This document shows positions 1 to 9,409 of a stretch of DNA of 64,000 bases, piece after piece (within the stretch, counting starts at the first letter, position 1; each line of letters starts with the position of its first letter). Source of the stretch: Larkinella bovis (GTDB lineage: Bacteria > Bacteroidota > Bacteroidia > Cytophagales > Spirosomataceae); assembly GCF_042655385.1 (NCBI RefSeq), contig NZ_JBHSMA010000005.1, positions 186,001-250,000 of the forward strand, written 5' to 3'. Both the position numbers and the translations under genes were made by a program. Under the pieces are notes generated by a model that had not been told where the DNA came from, ran no database searches, and saw only the letters and a list, made by a program, of their open reading frames with translations.

Positions 1-1497
1 GGTTTGGTGGGAGGGTTGCTCGTATGCATTGGCATGGGAGTGACAGCAGACCAAAAGCAACCACCGAATATCGTTTATATTCTGGCCGATGATATGGGAT
101 ACGGGGATGTCTCCGCCAATAACCCGGCCGGACAGATTAAAACCCCGTTTATCGACCAGCTGGCGGCCGAAGGCATGCGGTTCACGGATGCCCACTCGCC
201 CTCGTCGGTCTGTACACCGACTCGCTATAGCCTGCTGACGGGTCGGTATCCCTGGCGAAGCCGCCTGCCGGTGGGCGTGTTGCGGGGCTACAGCCGGACC
301 CTGATCGAACCGGATCGGATGACGGTGGCTTCGCTGCTGAAAAGCAACGGCTACCAAACCGCCGTGGTGGGCAAATGGCATTTAGGAGTAGACTGGCAGG
401 TGACACCCGGGAACGAATCGCTGCTGAACAACCCCAGCTACGGCATCAAGGCCGAAATGAACCCCGACCACATTGATTTTAACAAGCCGCCCCTGGCTGG
501 TCCCAATACCGTCGGATTCGACTATTCGTATATTTTACCGGCATCGCTGGATATGCCGCCGTATTTCTACCTCGAGAATCACCAGATTACGGAGATTCCT
601 ACCGCCTATACCAAAGGCAGCAAGCCCGATACAGGCTATACCGGCGCTTTCTGGCGGGAAGGAAAAATGGCTCCTTCGTTTGATTTTAAAGGGGTTCTGC
701 CCACATTTATCACCAAAGCTCAGGCGTTTTTGCAAAAACAAACCGCCAAAAAACCGTTCTTTCTGTACCTGCCACTGGCCGCTCCGCACACGCCCTGGGT
801 TCCTTCCGACCAGTATACGGGCAAATCGAAAGTCGGTGAGTACGGTGATTTCACCGAGCAGGTGGACGCGGCCGTGGGGCAAATTCTGGAAACGCTGAAA
901 ACGAACGGTTTGGCCGACAATACGATTGTTATTTTTGCCAGTGACAACGGCCCGTATTGGCGGGAGGATTTCATTGCCCGCTTCAACCATCAATCTGCCG
1001 GCGAATTCCGGGGCATGAAAGGGGATGCGTTCGAAGGGGGACACCGGATTCCATTCATTGTGCGCTGGCCCGGAAAAGTGAAAGCCGGATCGGTGAGCGA
1101 TGCCACCACTACCCTGGCCAACCTGCTGGCCACCTGCAACGATCTGGTCAGTAAAAAGGCCGCTTCCCTGCCGGAAGACAGCTACAGCATTTTGCCGGTT
1201 TTATTGGGCAAATCGAAAACCGTGCCCGGCCAACCGGCGGTTGTACACAGTTCGTCCATCGGGTATTACGCCATCCGGAAAGGCGACTGGAAGCTCATCG
1301 AAGGACTTGGCTCGGGCGGTTTTACGGTGCCGAAACAGCTAAAGCCGGAAGCCGGTGGACCAACAGGACAGTTGTATAACCTCGCCAGTGATATCGGCGA
1401 AACCCGGAACCTGTACCAGCAGAACCCGGAAAAAGTACGCGAACTGACCGAATTGCTCACCCGCATCAAACAGAGCAAAACGAAGCTTACCCAGTAA
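1..1497 (+). CDS. Sulfatase (arylsulfatase A type), 5' end outside window
   Basis: Hydrolyses sulfate esters, probably of sulfated glycans, in the periplasm or at the cell surface. The metal-binding ADDMGYGD segment lies near residue 28 of the visible part, the formylglycine motif C-T-P-T-R at about 70-74, the GKWHLG segment near 123, and SDNGPYW further on. The C terminus with LYNLASDIGETRNL is typical of the family, so the 3' end is complete. The cysteine-type motif needs oxidation by a formylglycine-generating enzyme, which is not in the window. The reading frame is open to base 1 and the first residues look like the hydrophobic end of a signal peptide, so the true start is upstream. It converges on the glycerophosphodiesterase gene with only a 9-base gap. 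The family is certain; the substrate is unknown. Confidence 0.93.
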   Translation, partial: GLVGGLLVCIGMGVTADQKQPPNIVYILADDMGYGDVSANNPAGQIKTPFIDQLAAEGMRFTDAHSPSSVCTPTRYSLLTGRYPWRSRLPVGVLRGYSRTLIEPDRMTVASLLKSNGYQTAVVGKWHLGVDWQVTPGNESLLNNPSYGIKAEMNPDHIDFNKPPLAGPNTVGFDYSYILPASLDMPPYFYLENHQITEIPTAYTKGSKPDTGYTGAFWREGKMAPSFDFKGVLPTFITKAQAFLQKQTAKKPFFLYLPLAAPHTPWVPSDQYTGKSKVGEYGDFTEQVDAAVGQILETLKTNGLADNTIVIFASDNGPYWREDFIARFNHQSAGEFRGMKGDAFEGGHRIPFIVRWPGKVKAGSVSDATTTLANLLATCNDLVSKKAASLPEDSYSILPVLLGKSKTVPGQPAVVHSSSIGYYAIRKGDWKLIEGLGSGGFTVPKQLKPEAGGPTGQLYNLASDIGETRNLYQQNPEKVRELTELLTRIKQSKTKLTQ

Positions 1498-1506
1498 CGA
1501 CGGGCA

Positions 1507-3012
1507 TCATTTCGCAATTTTTTCGATTTCCACCAGCCGCACCCGGCCCACGTGGCCCTGCCCGGGCAGTCGGACATTACTCCCAATCCACATGTGTGTC
1601 CGGGAATAGGGCGCGATACCGAGGGAAGCATCAAAAACTGTCTGGCCTTGGAACTGATACCGGTCATCCGTTCGCAAGGTCACCGGTGGCTTGCCGTAGC
1701 ATCCCAGCCACCAGGTTCCGTTCGCATACGCGATGGTTTGAATCCCCATTAACGTATAGCCGCTGGCCACCGTATGCCGACGGATAAACCGGAATTTTTC
1801 GTCGTATTCGTACAGGTAATTTTCGTTCATGCCGGGCACCAGACCGCCCACGAGCATAAACTTACCATCATGGTATTCCATGCCACCGGCGCCGTGAACC
1901 AGTTCCGGCACCGGGTATTCATTCAGTTTCTGGAGCGTAATCCCATCGTACTCGTACACCCAGGATTTGGCGCTGCCCGCCGGTTTGTTAAACGCCCCGA
2001 GGTTCACGGCTACATATAGTTTTCCGTTGCGGTAACACAAATCGCCCTGATGGCTGGGAGCCGCTACGCTGGCGAGGATTTTTCCCTGCCTATCGGTTCG
2101 CACTACGGCTTTGGTCCAGCTCCAGTAAATGGACGATTTCTGGTCGGTACAAATGCCTTGTAAATGCCCCTCATAGGCGCCTTCACACACTATGGTCTGG
2201 TGTACTTTTTTCAGATCAATCAACAGGGCCGGATCGTCCGTATAAATCCGGGCGACGCCCATATCCAGAAACCGAATCAGATCGTCCCGCTCATTCACCG
2301 TCCAAACGCCTGGTTCGATGCGGGCGATTTTCAACTGATTGATCTTTTCTTCCGTCAGGCCTTTTCCGTTGATGACCAACGACTCAAAACCGTGTTCTTT
2401 GGCAATCCGGATATCTTCCTGGATGTCGCTGTTGGCCGGGCGATCCCAGAAAACCGGGATGTTCGGGGCCAGTTTTTTGACGGTTGCCATGTAGGTAAGA
2501 TTACCGTCGTTAAACCCCACCATTTTCTCCATCTTCTTTTTGCGGACCAGGGCAATGGCTTCGGCAACGCAGTCGGTTTTGGGTTGAATGGAAACCCGGG
2601 TTTTCGATTGCCGGGCAAACACGTTCAGTGCCTCTTCCAGTAACGGAATGCGCTGCGGAGGACATTCCCGGACGGATTTACCGGTTCGCTTCCGAAAGCC
2701 GGCAGCAACGTCCACTTTTTTCAACTGCTCGTAGGTTACGTTCGCAACCACCAGATTCTGATCGCCCACCCGCCCGGTTGTGGCATCGTGCAGCACCACC
2801 AGCTTGCCGTCTTTGGTTTTATAGACATCCAGTTCCACCCAATCGACACCCAGCGAAAGCGCACTTTGGAAAGCGGGCAAGGTATTTTCCGGAAACTGAG
2901 ACGAGTTGCCCCGGTGGGCGGTTACACCCGGATGAAGGGATTGCGCCCGGGCCTGAAAAGAAAGAGTAACAAAACAGGAAAGGCAAATAAAAGCGAATGC
3001 GGTGCGTAGCAT
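1507..3012 (-). CDS. Glycerophosphodiester phosphodiesterase fused to a propeller-like domain
   Basis: The N-terminal half is a GDPD TIM barrel that cleaves glycerophosphodiesters to an alcohol and glycerol 3-phosphate. A signal peptide (1-23) is followed by the catalytic HRGNS at 33-37, the ELDVYKTKDGKLVVLHD segment at about 60-76, and the closing YTDDPALLIDL near 260. A second part of about 230 residues (270-501) has repeated K-LYV / YEYD / GIQTIAY-like strands that resemble a beta-propeller and match no domain I can name. Most GDPDs are 250-300 residues, so this protein is roughly twice the usual size. It is probably exported to the periplasm. The ATG at 3012 gives a good signal peptide. 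What the second domain binds is not known. Confidence 0.88.
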   Translation of the reverse strand: MLRTAFAFICLSCFVTLSFQARAQSLHPGVTAHRGNSSQFPENTLPAFQSALSLGVDWVELDVYKTKDGKLVVLHDATTGRVGDQNLVVANVTYEQLKKVDVAAGFRKRTGKSVRECPPQRIPLLEEALNVFARQSKTRVSIQPKTDCVAEAIALVRKKKMEKMVGFNDGNLTYMATVKKLAPNIPVFWDRPANSDIQEDIRIAKEHGFESLVINGKGLTEEKINQLKIARIEPGVWTVNERDDLIRFLDMGVARIYTDDPALLIDLKKVHQTIVCEGAYEGHLQGICTDQKSSIYWSWTKAVVRTDRQGKILASVAAPSHQGDLCYRNGKLYVAVNLGAFNKPAGSAKSWVYEYDGITLQKLNEYPVPELVHGAGGMEYHDGKFMLVGGLVPGMNENYLYEYDEKFRFIRRHTVASGYTLMGIQTIAYANGTWWLGCYGKPPVTLRTDDRYQFQGQTVFDASLGIAPYSRTHMWIGSNVRLPGQGHVGRVRLVEIEKIAK

Positions 3013-3240
3013 AAAACATGAATAGGGAACTGCCTGAAAAGACGCAAAGCAGGGCTTCTTACTCAGCCAGCCGCAGGGGACCGGTTGGGGTGTAAAAATC
3101 GAAAACCGGGCCCGCCATCTGTGTACATATATAAGTCATTGGTCATAAGATGAATAGTTGGCGTTTGTTGGGACATTGAGCGTAGCTTCCGGTTCGGAAT
3201 TTGTATCTTCGTCCGAACCATTTTTTGCTTTGATTCTCGA

Positions 3241-4605
3241 ATGGCTGGTGAAGCTATCCTGTTCCTGTATGTCGGTGCGGTCGGTGCGATCTTTCTGTTG
3301 AACATCTTCCAGTGGTTTTTTTCCCGTGACTGGATCTACGGCGTTTTTACGTTTCAAACCTTCATCTGGTGTCTTTACGCGTTTCTCCAGCGGGTATATC
3401 TTTCGGAAACCTCTCTGTCGACCGCCGAATTTCTGGCCATTCACGTGGCCGTTCACGGCCTGGCGCAGATTGCTTACCTGGAACTGGTGGATTGTCTGTT
3501 TGATGTAACGAAGCAACAGCCGCGTCTGAAGCGGTGGTTTCGCGGGAGCCAGTTGCTGGCCCTTGGCTATCCGGTGGTGAATATGGGTTTATTGATTCTG
3601 ATCGGTGAAAGCTGGCCGGCCTCGTCGGCAAACGTGTATCTGGCGACCGTCTACTGGCTGCTGCTGGTCAGCAATTGTGGGATCGGAATCTGGCTGTCGG
3701 TCCGACACCGGAGTACCGTGGGCGGGTATTTTCTACTGGGAAGCATTTTGCTGATGCTCCATGAAATCAATTCGCTGGGTAACTATATTGGCCCGTTCTA
3801 TCCCGCTCCGACCACCGAAGCGGGGATTAGTCTGGCCAAGCAGATTCTGGGGGGTGGGCTTATCCTGGAGTTGATGAGTTTTTCGATCGCCCTGGTGCTG
3901 CGGCAACGTCAGCTGGCGGTGGCGCAGGCCGTCGAGCAGACCCGCCTGGAAGCAAAGCTGGTTCAGGAGCGACTGGAGGCTGAACTGGCCGTTCGCTGGC
4001 TGGAAAAGGAAAAAACCGATGCGCAGTTACGGGCCATGCAGGCGCAGGTGAATCCGCATTTTCTCTTTAATAGCCTTAATTCGCTGTCGTCGCTGATTGA
4101 AGAAGAACCGCAGCGGGCCAGTCAGTTTGTGGATCAGCTGAGTATGGTATACCGGTATTTATTGCGGGCCAACGATCAGCAACTGGCCACCCTCTCAAGT
4201 GAGCTCGAGTTTATCCGGTCCTATTTTCATCTGCTCAAAACCCGGCACGGAGACGGATTATCTATCACTATTCGGGTAAACCCGGAGGCTATGCATCAGT
4301 TGCTTCCTCCCCTGACGTTGCAGTTACTGGTCGAAAATGCGGTAAAACACAACGTGATTTCGCTCAAAAAACCGCTAACGATTGAAATCCTGGGGGATGA
4401 AACCGGGTATCTGACCGTCCGAAATAATTTGCAACGGAAGGTAACGCGCATTCTGTCAAACGGCGTTGGCTTAACCACCATCACGGCCTATTATCAGAAA
4501 TTCGACCACCCCGCCCCTTTGCTAACGGAAGAAGATGGCTACTTTTCCGTCACCTTACCCCTGATAGCCTCGTCGGCTGATTGGTCGGCAATCGAAGAAA
4601 GATAG
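3241..4605 (+). CDS. LytS/YehU-type sensor histidine kinase
   Basis: The first 220 residues contain about seven hydrophobic segments, as in 7TM sensor modules. A coiled-coil stretch rich in E, A and Q follows (about 225-265). The phosphoacceptor segment NPHFLFNSLNSL is near residue 275, and the N-box LLVENAVKHN is near 365. The ATPase end is short, with NGVGL for the glycine-rich loop. This is the His_kinase + HATPase_c architecture of LytS-family kinases, which usually signal to LytTR response regulators. No LytTR gene is adjacent: the next gene is a converging lipoprotein, so the kinase appears to be an orphan here. The start is the ATG at 3241, diverging from the GDPD gene 228 bases away. 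Confidence 0.9.
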   Translation: MAGEAILFLYVGAVGAIFLLNIFQWFFSRDWIYGVFTFQTFIWCLYAFLQRVYLSETSLSTAEFLAIHVAVHGLAQIAYLELVDCLFDVTKQQPRLKRWFRGSQLLALGYPVVNMGLLILIGESWPASSANVYLATVYWLLLVSNCGIGIWLSVRHRSTVGGYFLLGSILLMLHEINSLGNYIGPFYPAPTTEAGISLAKQILGGGLILELMSFSIALVLRQRQLAVAQAVEQTRLEAKLVQERLEAELAVRWLEKEKTDAQLRAMQAQVNPHFLFNSLNSLSSLIEEEPQRASQFVDQLSMVYRYLLRANDQQLATLSSELEFIRSYFHLLKTRHGDGLSITIRVNPEAMHQLLPPLTLQLLVENAVKHNVISLKKPLTIEILGDETGYLTVRNNLQRKVTRILSNGVGLTTITAYYQKFDHPAPLLTEEDGYFSVTLPLIASSADWSAIEER

Positions 4606-4702
4606 GGTTCTGTTCGGCAACCTCATCGACCTTACCCGATCGCCCTTTCGCAACGATTCGCCAGCGGGAAAGGTGGCTGGAAATTGACCGGAGGTCTGAT
4701 CG

Positions 4703-5539
4703 TTAGCGATACATAACGGTCAGCGTCTGATTATCAGCCTCAATGGACGTGGGCCATCCTTCCGCACTATAGGTGTATTTTTTCGTTTCCTCTTCCTGAC
4801 GAATGGTATCGGGTAAGTCAGCCGGATCAAAAATGCGTCGGTGGGTATGAACGACATTGTTGGGGCTGAGGTAACGGGGGGCGAACTCCGGCAACTTCAG
4901 GGAATAAAAAGGATTGGGTTTATCATCGTATTGATACGTCAGGACCTCCTGCTTAAACCCGTTGGCCGCAAACCGTTCCTGTTGCCGGAGATTGCCCCGG
5001 GCATCATACTGAAACGCCAGGGTTTCAAAGAGCGTAAGGGGCCCGGAAAAACCATACCATTGCTCAACCCGCTCGAGTTGCCCTTTCGCGTTGAAATGAA
5101 AAAGCGTCTTGCCGACCGTTGCCGGTTGGCTGTTCCGGATTTCCTGGCGGTTGGCCTGGGTAAGAAGGCCATTCTTGTATTCGTAGGTTAAGGTGTAATG
5201 ACTGGTCGCGGAACTGGATGGGGGCGTTGGGGAGGGGCAAAAACCGCAGATGGTAGCATACCCTTCGTGCTCACTGGCAATGAGTTGGTTCTGGTCGTTG
5301 AAGGCATATCGACTACGGGCCAATAAAGGAGGTCGGCCGCTTGCGTCGCTGAGGGCTGATTCATACCGTCGGTTTTCAAGCCAGGTCGCTTCTTTATTCC
5401 GTTCAAATTCTTCGTATAAGCGGTTCGCTTTGAATAACTGAATCCGCTCGAAATTAATATTAACGGGTTGAGGGTCCTGCTTCGTGCAGGCCGCCAGGCA
5501 CACAATGATCAGGCACCAAAGGAACTTCGTAATCTGCAT
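4703..5539 (-). CDS. Hypothetical lipoprotein with YD-repeat-like segments
   Basis: I do not recognise a specific family. The ATG at 5539 was chosen because it gives a lipoprotein signal with lipobox L-A-A-C about 15-18 residues in. The longer open frame upstream encodes no plausible leader. The body has short repeats such as YTLTYEYKNGLLTQ, LFHFNAKGQLERVEQW and FQYDARGNLRQQERF, which resemble RHS/YD repeats seen in many Bacteroidota lipoproteins. It is probably anchored in the outer or inner membrane and facing the periplasm or surface. It is transcribed in the same direction as the cytochrome/LRR gene that ends 88 bases upstream. Function unknown. Confidence 0.75.
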   Translation of the reverse strand: MQITKFLWCLIIVCLAACTKQDPQPVNINFERIQLFKANRLYEEFERNKEATWLENRRYESALSDASGRPPLLARSRYAFNDQNQLIASEHEGYATICGFCPSPTPPSSSATSHYTLTYEYKNGLLTQANRQEIRNSQPATVGKTLFHFNAKGQLERVEQWYGFSGPLTLFETLAFQYDARGNLRQQERFAANGFKQEVLTYQYDDKPNPFYSLKLPEFAPRYLSPNNVVHTHRRIFDPADLPDTIRQEEETKKYTYSAEGWPTSIEADNQTLTVMYR

Positions 5540-5627
5540 GGGATAGGGTTCTTCTCTACGGGACCCCAAATTCCGGGTTCCGTTGGAATAAAACCACGGT
5601 TTTTTAGGGCAGGGATGAGAAGGACCC

Positions 5628-7802
5628 TCAATTGATAAACATCTCATCGACCAGCACCAGCCCCGGTTTTCCCTTGCCGCCATGCCAGTCCGGGAGGGTA
5701 CACGGTTTGGCGACGACTTTGATATAGGCCAGCTCCTGCGGTTTGAAGGGGCAGGTTACGTTTTGGAGGGAATGTTCCTCGCCTTTCACGGGCATTTTGG
5801 GTTTGACCGTCGCGAGTAATTTCAGGTTGTCGCGGCTGTTACCGCCCCAGACTTCGACGGAACCCGGCGGGAAAATACCGGTTGCTTCCTCGACCATGAT
5901 CCGCAGGGCAACGGAAGAGGCCGTCACCGGTTTTTTAAACTCCGACATCACCACCATGTCGTTGTTCCGTACGCCCGTCCAGTTGTTGGCCCAGGCCGGG
6001 CTGTTGGCGTTGAAGGTGCCCAGTTTCTGGTCGAAGAAGGATTTGGGACCTTCGGCCTGGTGGACCCGGTTGAGCGGCTGTAATAGGTTGATACTGTCGG
6101 GTTTATACGCACATTTGAAGAAGTCGAACGTCGCCACGCTGCTGCCGTACCAGCCGTCTTTGTAGGCTCGGGCCTTGATGGTGGTCCGGTCGGTCAGGAC
6201 GGTTTTGTTGGTGAAAACCGGCGAATGAAGGCTGTCTGGCTCGGTGCCATCGGTGGTGTACCGAATCTGCACGCCTTTGATGGGGTGGTGCAGCAGCAGC
6301 GGTAGCGACTGCGTAAAAACCATCGACGGATTTTTTACTTCCGGCGGGTTCAGCGTGAGCGGATTTTTGCCATCGTCCTTAAAACCGGCAAGGAAGGCCA
6401 TGTTTTGGTTCGCTTTCTGCAACTGCTGAATCTGGGCTACCGTCACGGGCGTTTCCCATAACGAGACGGTCCGCAGGCTTTTAACTTCGCGGATCAGGTT
6501 TTGCAGATCGGCAAACGTCACCTTCGTTCCCGACAGCGTCAGGCTTTTGAGGTGTTGCAAGTGGGTCAGGTGAGCCAGTCCTTTGCCGGTGATGTCGGTG
6601 AAGTTCAGGTCGAGTTTTTGCAGATTTTCAAATTGGGCGACGGCCTTCAAATCCGCGTCTTTTACCGGTAATTTATTGAGATTCAGTGAGACGACCTGCT
6701 TCCGGATCTCGCTCAACTCTTCCAGCTTTTCGGCCGAATACGTGCTGCGGTTGTACAGGTTGACGGCCAGCGCCGGGGATTCTTTCGCCAAAGGAGCAAT
6801 GGTCCGATAGTCATTGTTCAGTTTCTGTACGGTTTCCTCGTCGGCCGCGGCAAAATCAAACATGTCTTCCCCGCCTTCGGTGGGTTTGAACCGGGCCGAC
6901 GCCATCCACCGTAACGAATCGGAAGGCGGCAGGTCGATCAGCTTCTTTTTGAAATCCGGCCGGCTTTTCACCCACAACGCCAGTAAAGTAATTTCGTCCG
7001 CCGTCAACTGGGTTTTACCTTTCGGCGGCATGTGCTTTTTCTCGTCTTCGGGCAGGTGAATCCGTTCCAGCAGCAGGCTTTGCGCGGGGTGTCCGGCTTT
7101 GAATAATTTTCCGGTTTTTCCGCCTTTCAGAATCGCGTCCGCATCCGCCAGACTCAGTTGTCCTTTCAATTTTTCGGGATTGTGGCAACTGATGCACTTT
7201 TGCTCAAAAATGGGTTTGATGACGTGATCGAACACCAGCGCCTGATCCAGCGCCACTGGTTCGGCTTCCATCGACCGCTGGATCGGGCCGGAAATGAAGT
7301 TGTCGCCGTGGGTTAAAACCGCTCCGTAATGACCCGCGCTAATCAGCACCAGCACGGCCACCAGCGCGCCGGATTTGGCCACTGGTGCCCGGTACCACGC
7401 CTGGTCACGGCTCCAGTAAATGAAGGCAGAGAGGTAAAAAAGGCCGACGCCGGTCCATTTGTGCCATTGCAAAACCGTGCCCGAATAGCCTTCTTCTTTC
7501 GACAGAAACAGGCCCATGATGACCGTTACGGCGGCCGACAGCACACCCACCAGCAGGAGATTGGCCAAAAAGCCCCGGTAAAACTCGTTCCGGGCATACT
7601 GGCTGTTGAACCGGAAAATCTCCATGGCCATCGCCAGCAACAGAATCACAATCGGGAAGTGGAGAATAAGCGGGTGCATCCGCCCGACGGGTTGTAACCA
7701 GGTCGGAACGACGACTTTTTCCTCGAAAAGCAACAGAAACAGGATGAAGACGGCCAGAGCAAACAACGCCTGCTCGGCCAGACTTTTGACGCGTTTGGTC
7801 AT
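5628..7802 (-). CDS. Membrane-anchored cytochrome c / leucine-rich-repeat protein
   Basis: The N-terminal 170 residues hold about five transmembrane helices with the RMHPLILHFP segment, a DUF2231-like arrangement. A Planctomycete-type cytochrome domain (PSCyt1) follows, with the single haem motif C-I-S-C-H at about 203-207 and the MPPKGKTQLT segment that usually supplies the distal Met. Residues 340-480 form leucine-rich repeats (LQKLDLNFTDITGKGLAHLTHL type). Residues 500-580 resemble the chitobiase C-terminal / Fn3-like module (RYTTDGTEPDSLHSP), and the last 130 look like a carbohydrate-binding beta-sandwich. The order suggests electron transfer at the membrane with extracytoplasmic recognition domains. 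The gene lies directly before a lipoprotein and after a DUF1501 gene on the same strand. ATG 7802 was preferred over the GTG one codon earlier. Confidence 0.85.
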   Translation of the reverse strand: MTKRVKSLAEQALFALAVFILFLLLFEEKVVVPTWLQPVGRMHPLILHFPIVILLLAMAMEIFRFNSQYARNEFYRGFLANLLLVGVLSAAVTVIMGLFLSKEEGYSGTVLQWHKWTGVGLFYLSAFIYWSRDQAWYRAPVAKSGALVAVLVLISAGHYGAVLTHGDNFISGPIQRSMEAEPVALDQALVFDHVIKPIFEQKCISCHNPEKLKGQLSLADADAILKGGKTGKLFKAGHPAQSLLLERIHLPEDEKKHMPPKGKTQLTADEITLLALWVKSRPDFKKKLIDLPPSDSLRWMASARFKPTEGGEDMFDFAAADEETVQKLNNDYRTIAPLAKESPALAVNLYNRSTYSAEKLEELSEIRKQVVSLNLNKLPVKDADLKAVAQFENLQKLDLNFTDITGKGLAHLTHLQHLKSLTLSGTKVTFADLQNLIREVKSLRTVSLWETPVTVAQIQQLQKANQNMAFLAGFKDDGKNPLTLNPPEVKNPSMVFTQSLPLLLHHPIKGVQIRYTTDGTEPDSLHSPVFTNKTVLTDRTTIKARAYKDGWYGSSVATFDFFKCAYKPDSINLLQPLNRVHQAEGPKSFFDQKLGTFNANSPAWANNWTGVRNNDMVVMSEFKKPVTASSVALRIMVEEATGIFPPGSVEVWGGNSRDNLKLLATVKPKMPVKGEEHSLQNVTCPFKPQELAYIKVVAKPCTLPDWHGGKGKPGLVLVDEMFIN

Positions 7803-7840
7803 CACAAATTCAGTCCAGCGGGTTTAGGATAGGGGGTATG

Positions 7841-9295
7841 CTACGCAATCAGGTCACGAACCACTTTGCCGGAAACATCCGTCAGGCGGTAACGACGGCC
7901 CAGGTGTTTGAAAATCAGCTTTTCGTGGTTCAGGCCCATCTGGTGCAAAACCGTCGCCTGAAAGTCGTGAACGTGGACCGGATTCTGGGCAATGTTGTAG
8001 CCGAGTTCGTCGGTTTCGCCGTAGACGATCCCCGGTTTGATGCCACCGCCGGCCATCCAGATCGTGAAGCAGCGCGGGTGGTGATCGCGGCCGTAGTTGT
8101 CGGCGGTCAGCTTGCCCTGGGTGTAGCTGGTCCGGCCAAATTCGCCACCCCAGATCACCAGCGTTTCGTCCAGTAAACCGCGTTGTTTCAGATCGGTCAC
8201 CAGCGCGGCCGACGCCTGATCGACGTCCTTGGCCTGTTTGGCAATCTCGAACGGCAAATTACCGTGCTGGTCCCAACCCTGGTGGTAAAGCTGCACAAAC
8301 CGGACGCCATTTTCGGATAATTTGCGGGCCAGCAGGCAGTTGGCGGCATACGTGCCCGGTACGAGACAATCGGGGCCGTACAGTTTGATGATGTCGTCCG
8401 ACTCTTTCGATAAATCCATCACTTCCGGCACCGCCGTCTGCATCCGGTACGCCATTTCGTACTGCTTCACCTTCGCCGTGATTTCGGGATCGCCGAATTC
8501 CTGGTAGGCCATGTCGTTCAGTTCCGCTAGGTTATCGAGCATCGCCCGCCGGGCGTGGCGATCCATGCCTTCGGGGTCGCGCAGGTACAAAACCGGGTCT
8601 TCGCCCTTGCTGAACTGCACACCCTGGTGGATGGAATCCAGAAAACCGTTCGACCATAATTTGGAATAAACGCCCTGTCCGTTGCCGATGCCGCGCGACA
8701 GCAAAACCGTAAAGTTGGGCAGGTTCTTGTTCTCGTTCCCGAGTCCGTAACTCAGCCATGACCCCATGCTGGGCCGGTTTCCCTGCTGGGAGCCGGTTTG
8801 CAGAAAGGTCAGCGCCGGGTCGTGGTTAATGGCTTCGGTATACATCGACTTCACGATGCAGAGGTCGTCCACGATTTTGGCCGTATACGGAAACAGATCG
8901 CTCACCCAGGCCCGCGACTGGCCGTACTGCTGGAAATTTACGAACGAGCCCACCAGCGGAAACGACGACTGGTTAGCCGTCATGCCGGTCAGCCGTTGGT
9001 TGCCACGCACCGAGGGCGGTATTTCCTGCCCCAGCATCTCGCGCAGTTTCGGCTTGTAATCGAACAGTTCCTGCTGCGACGGAGCGCCATTCTGGAAGAG
9101 GTAAATGATCCGTTTCGCTTTCGGGGCAAAGTGCGGAATGCCGGGCGGTAAGCTATCATCCTCGGCGTTGTTACCGCTAAACAGGTCCGGAATCAGGAGA
9201 GAACCCAGGGCGGCACTGCCGATGCCCAGACTCAACCGGGATAAAAACCGACGCCGGTTGAAATTATAACCGTGTTCTAAGATTTCTTTTTCCAT
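7841..9295 (-). CDS. DUF1501 family protein, Tat-exported
   Basis: DUF1501 proteins have an alkaline-phosphatase/sulfatase-like fold and no settled function. They are found beside PSCyt1/DUF1549/DUF1553 proteins in Planctomycetes and many Bacteroidota. A twin-arginine signal N-R-R-R-F-L lies at about 13-18, followed by a hydrophobic stretch, which implies export of a folded, probably metal-containing protein. Family segments visible are YLFQNGAPSQQELFDYKP, the GWDQHGN loop, VIWGGEFGRT and GRDHHPRCFT near residue 400. The gene lies 38 bases upstream of the cytochrome/LRR gene and 114 bases downstream of the DUF1549/DUF1553 gene, consistent with one operon. The export route and family are well supported; the substrate is not known. 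Confidence 0.88.
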   Translation of the reverse strand: MEKEILEHGYNFNRRRFLSRLSLGIGSAALGSLLIPDLFSGNNAEDDSLPPGIPHFAPKAKRIIYLFQNGAPSQQELFDYKPKLREMLGQEIPPSVRGNQRLTGMTANQSSFPLVGSFVNFQQYGQSRAWVSDLFPYTAKIVDDLCIVKSMYTEAINHDPALTFLQTGSQQGNRPSMGSWLSYGLGNENKNLPNFTVLLSRGIGNGQGVYSKLWSNGFLDSIHQGVQFSKGEDPVLYLRDPEGMDRHARRAMLDNLAELNDMAYQEFGDPEITAKVKQYEMAYRMQTAVPEVMDLSKESDDIIKLYGPDCLVPGTYAANCLLARKLSENGVRFVQLYHQGWDQHGNLPFEIAKQAKDVDQASAALVTDLKQRGLLDETLVIWGGEFGRTSYTQGKLTADNYGRDHHPRCFTIWMAGGGIKPGIVYGETDELGYNIAQNPVHVHDFQATVLHQMGLNHEKLIFKHLGRRYRLTDVSGKVVRDLIA

Positions 9296-9386
9296 CTTAC
9301 ATACCTCAGGACCAGGCCGCGTAGGCTTTCATCCGTGCGATTTACTAGTTAAGGATCGTCTTAATCAGGGCAGAATGCCTGCCTGC

Positions 9387-9402
9387 ACGGGCTAAAACCC
9401 GT
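9387..9402. repeat. Small REP-like hairpin
   Basis: A 5-bp stem (ACGGG/CCCGT) with a six-base A-rich loop lies in the gap between the DUF1501 and DUF1549/DUF1553 genes. It resembles the hairpin at 15350-15377 in its CGGTTTTA-type loop on the minus strand. It is weak and may be chance. Confidence 0.3.
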
Positions 9403-9409
9403 AAGGACG

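Noticed and set aside
5540..5683. The 48-residue N-terminal extension of the lipoprotein gene
   Set aside because: It overlaps the cytochrome/LRR gene, and the internal ATG at 5539 gives a proper lipoprotein signal.
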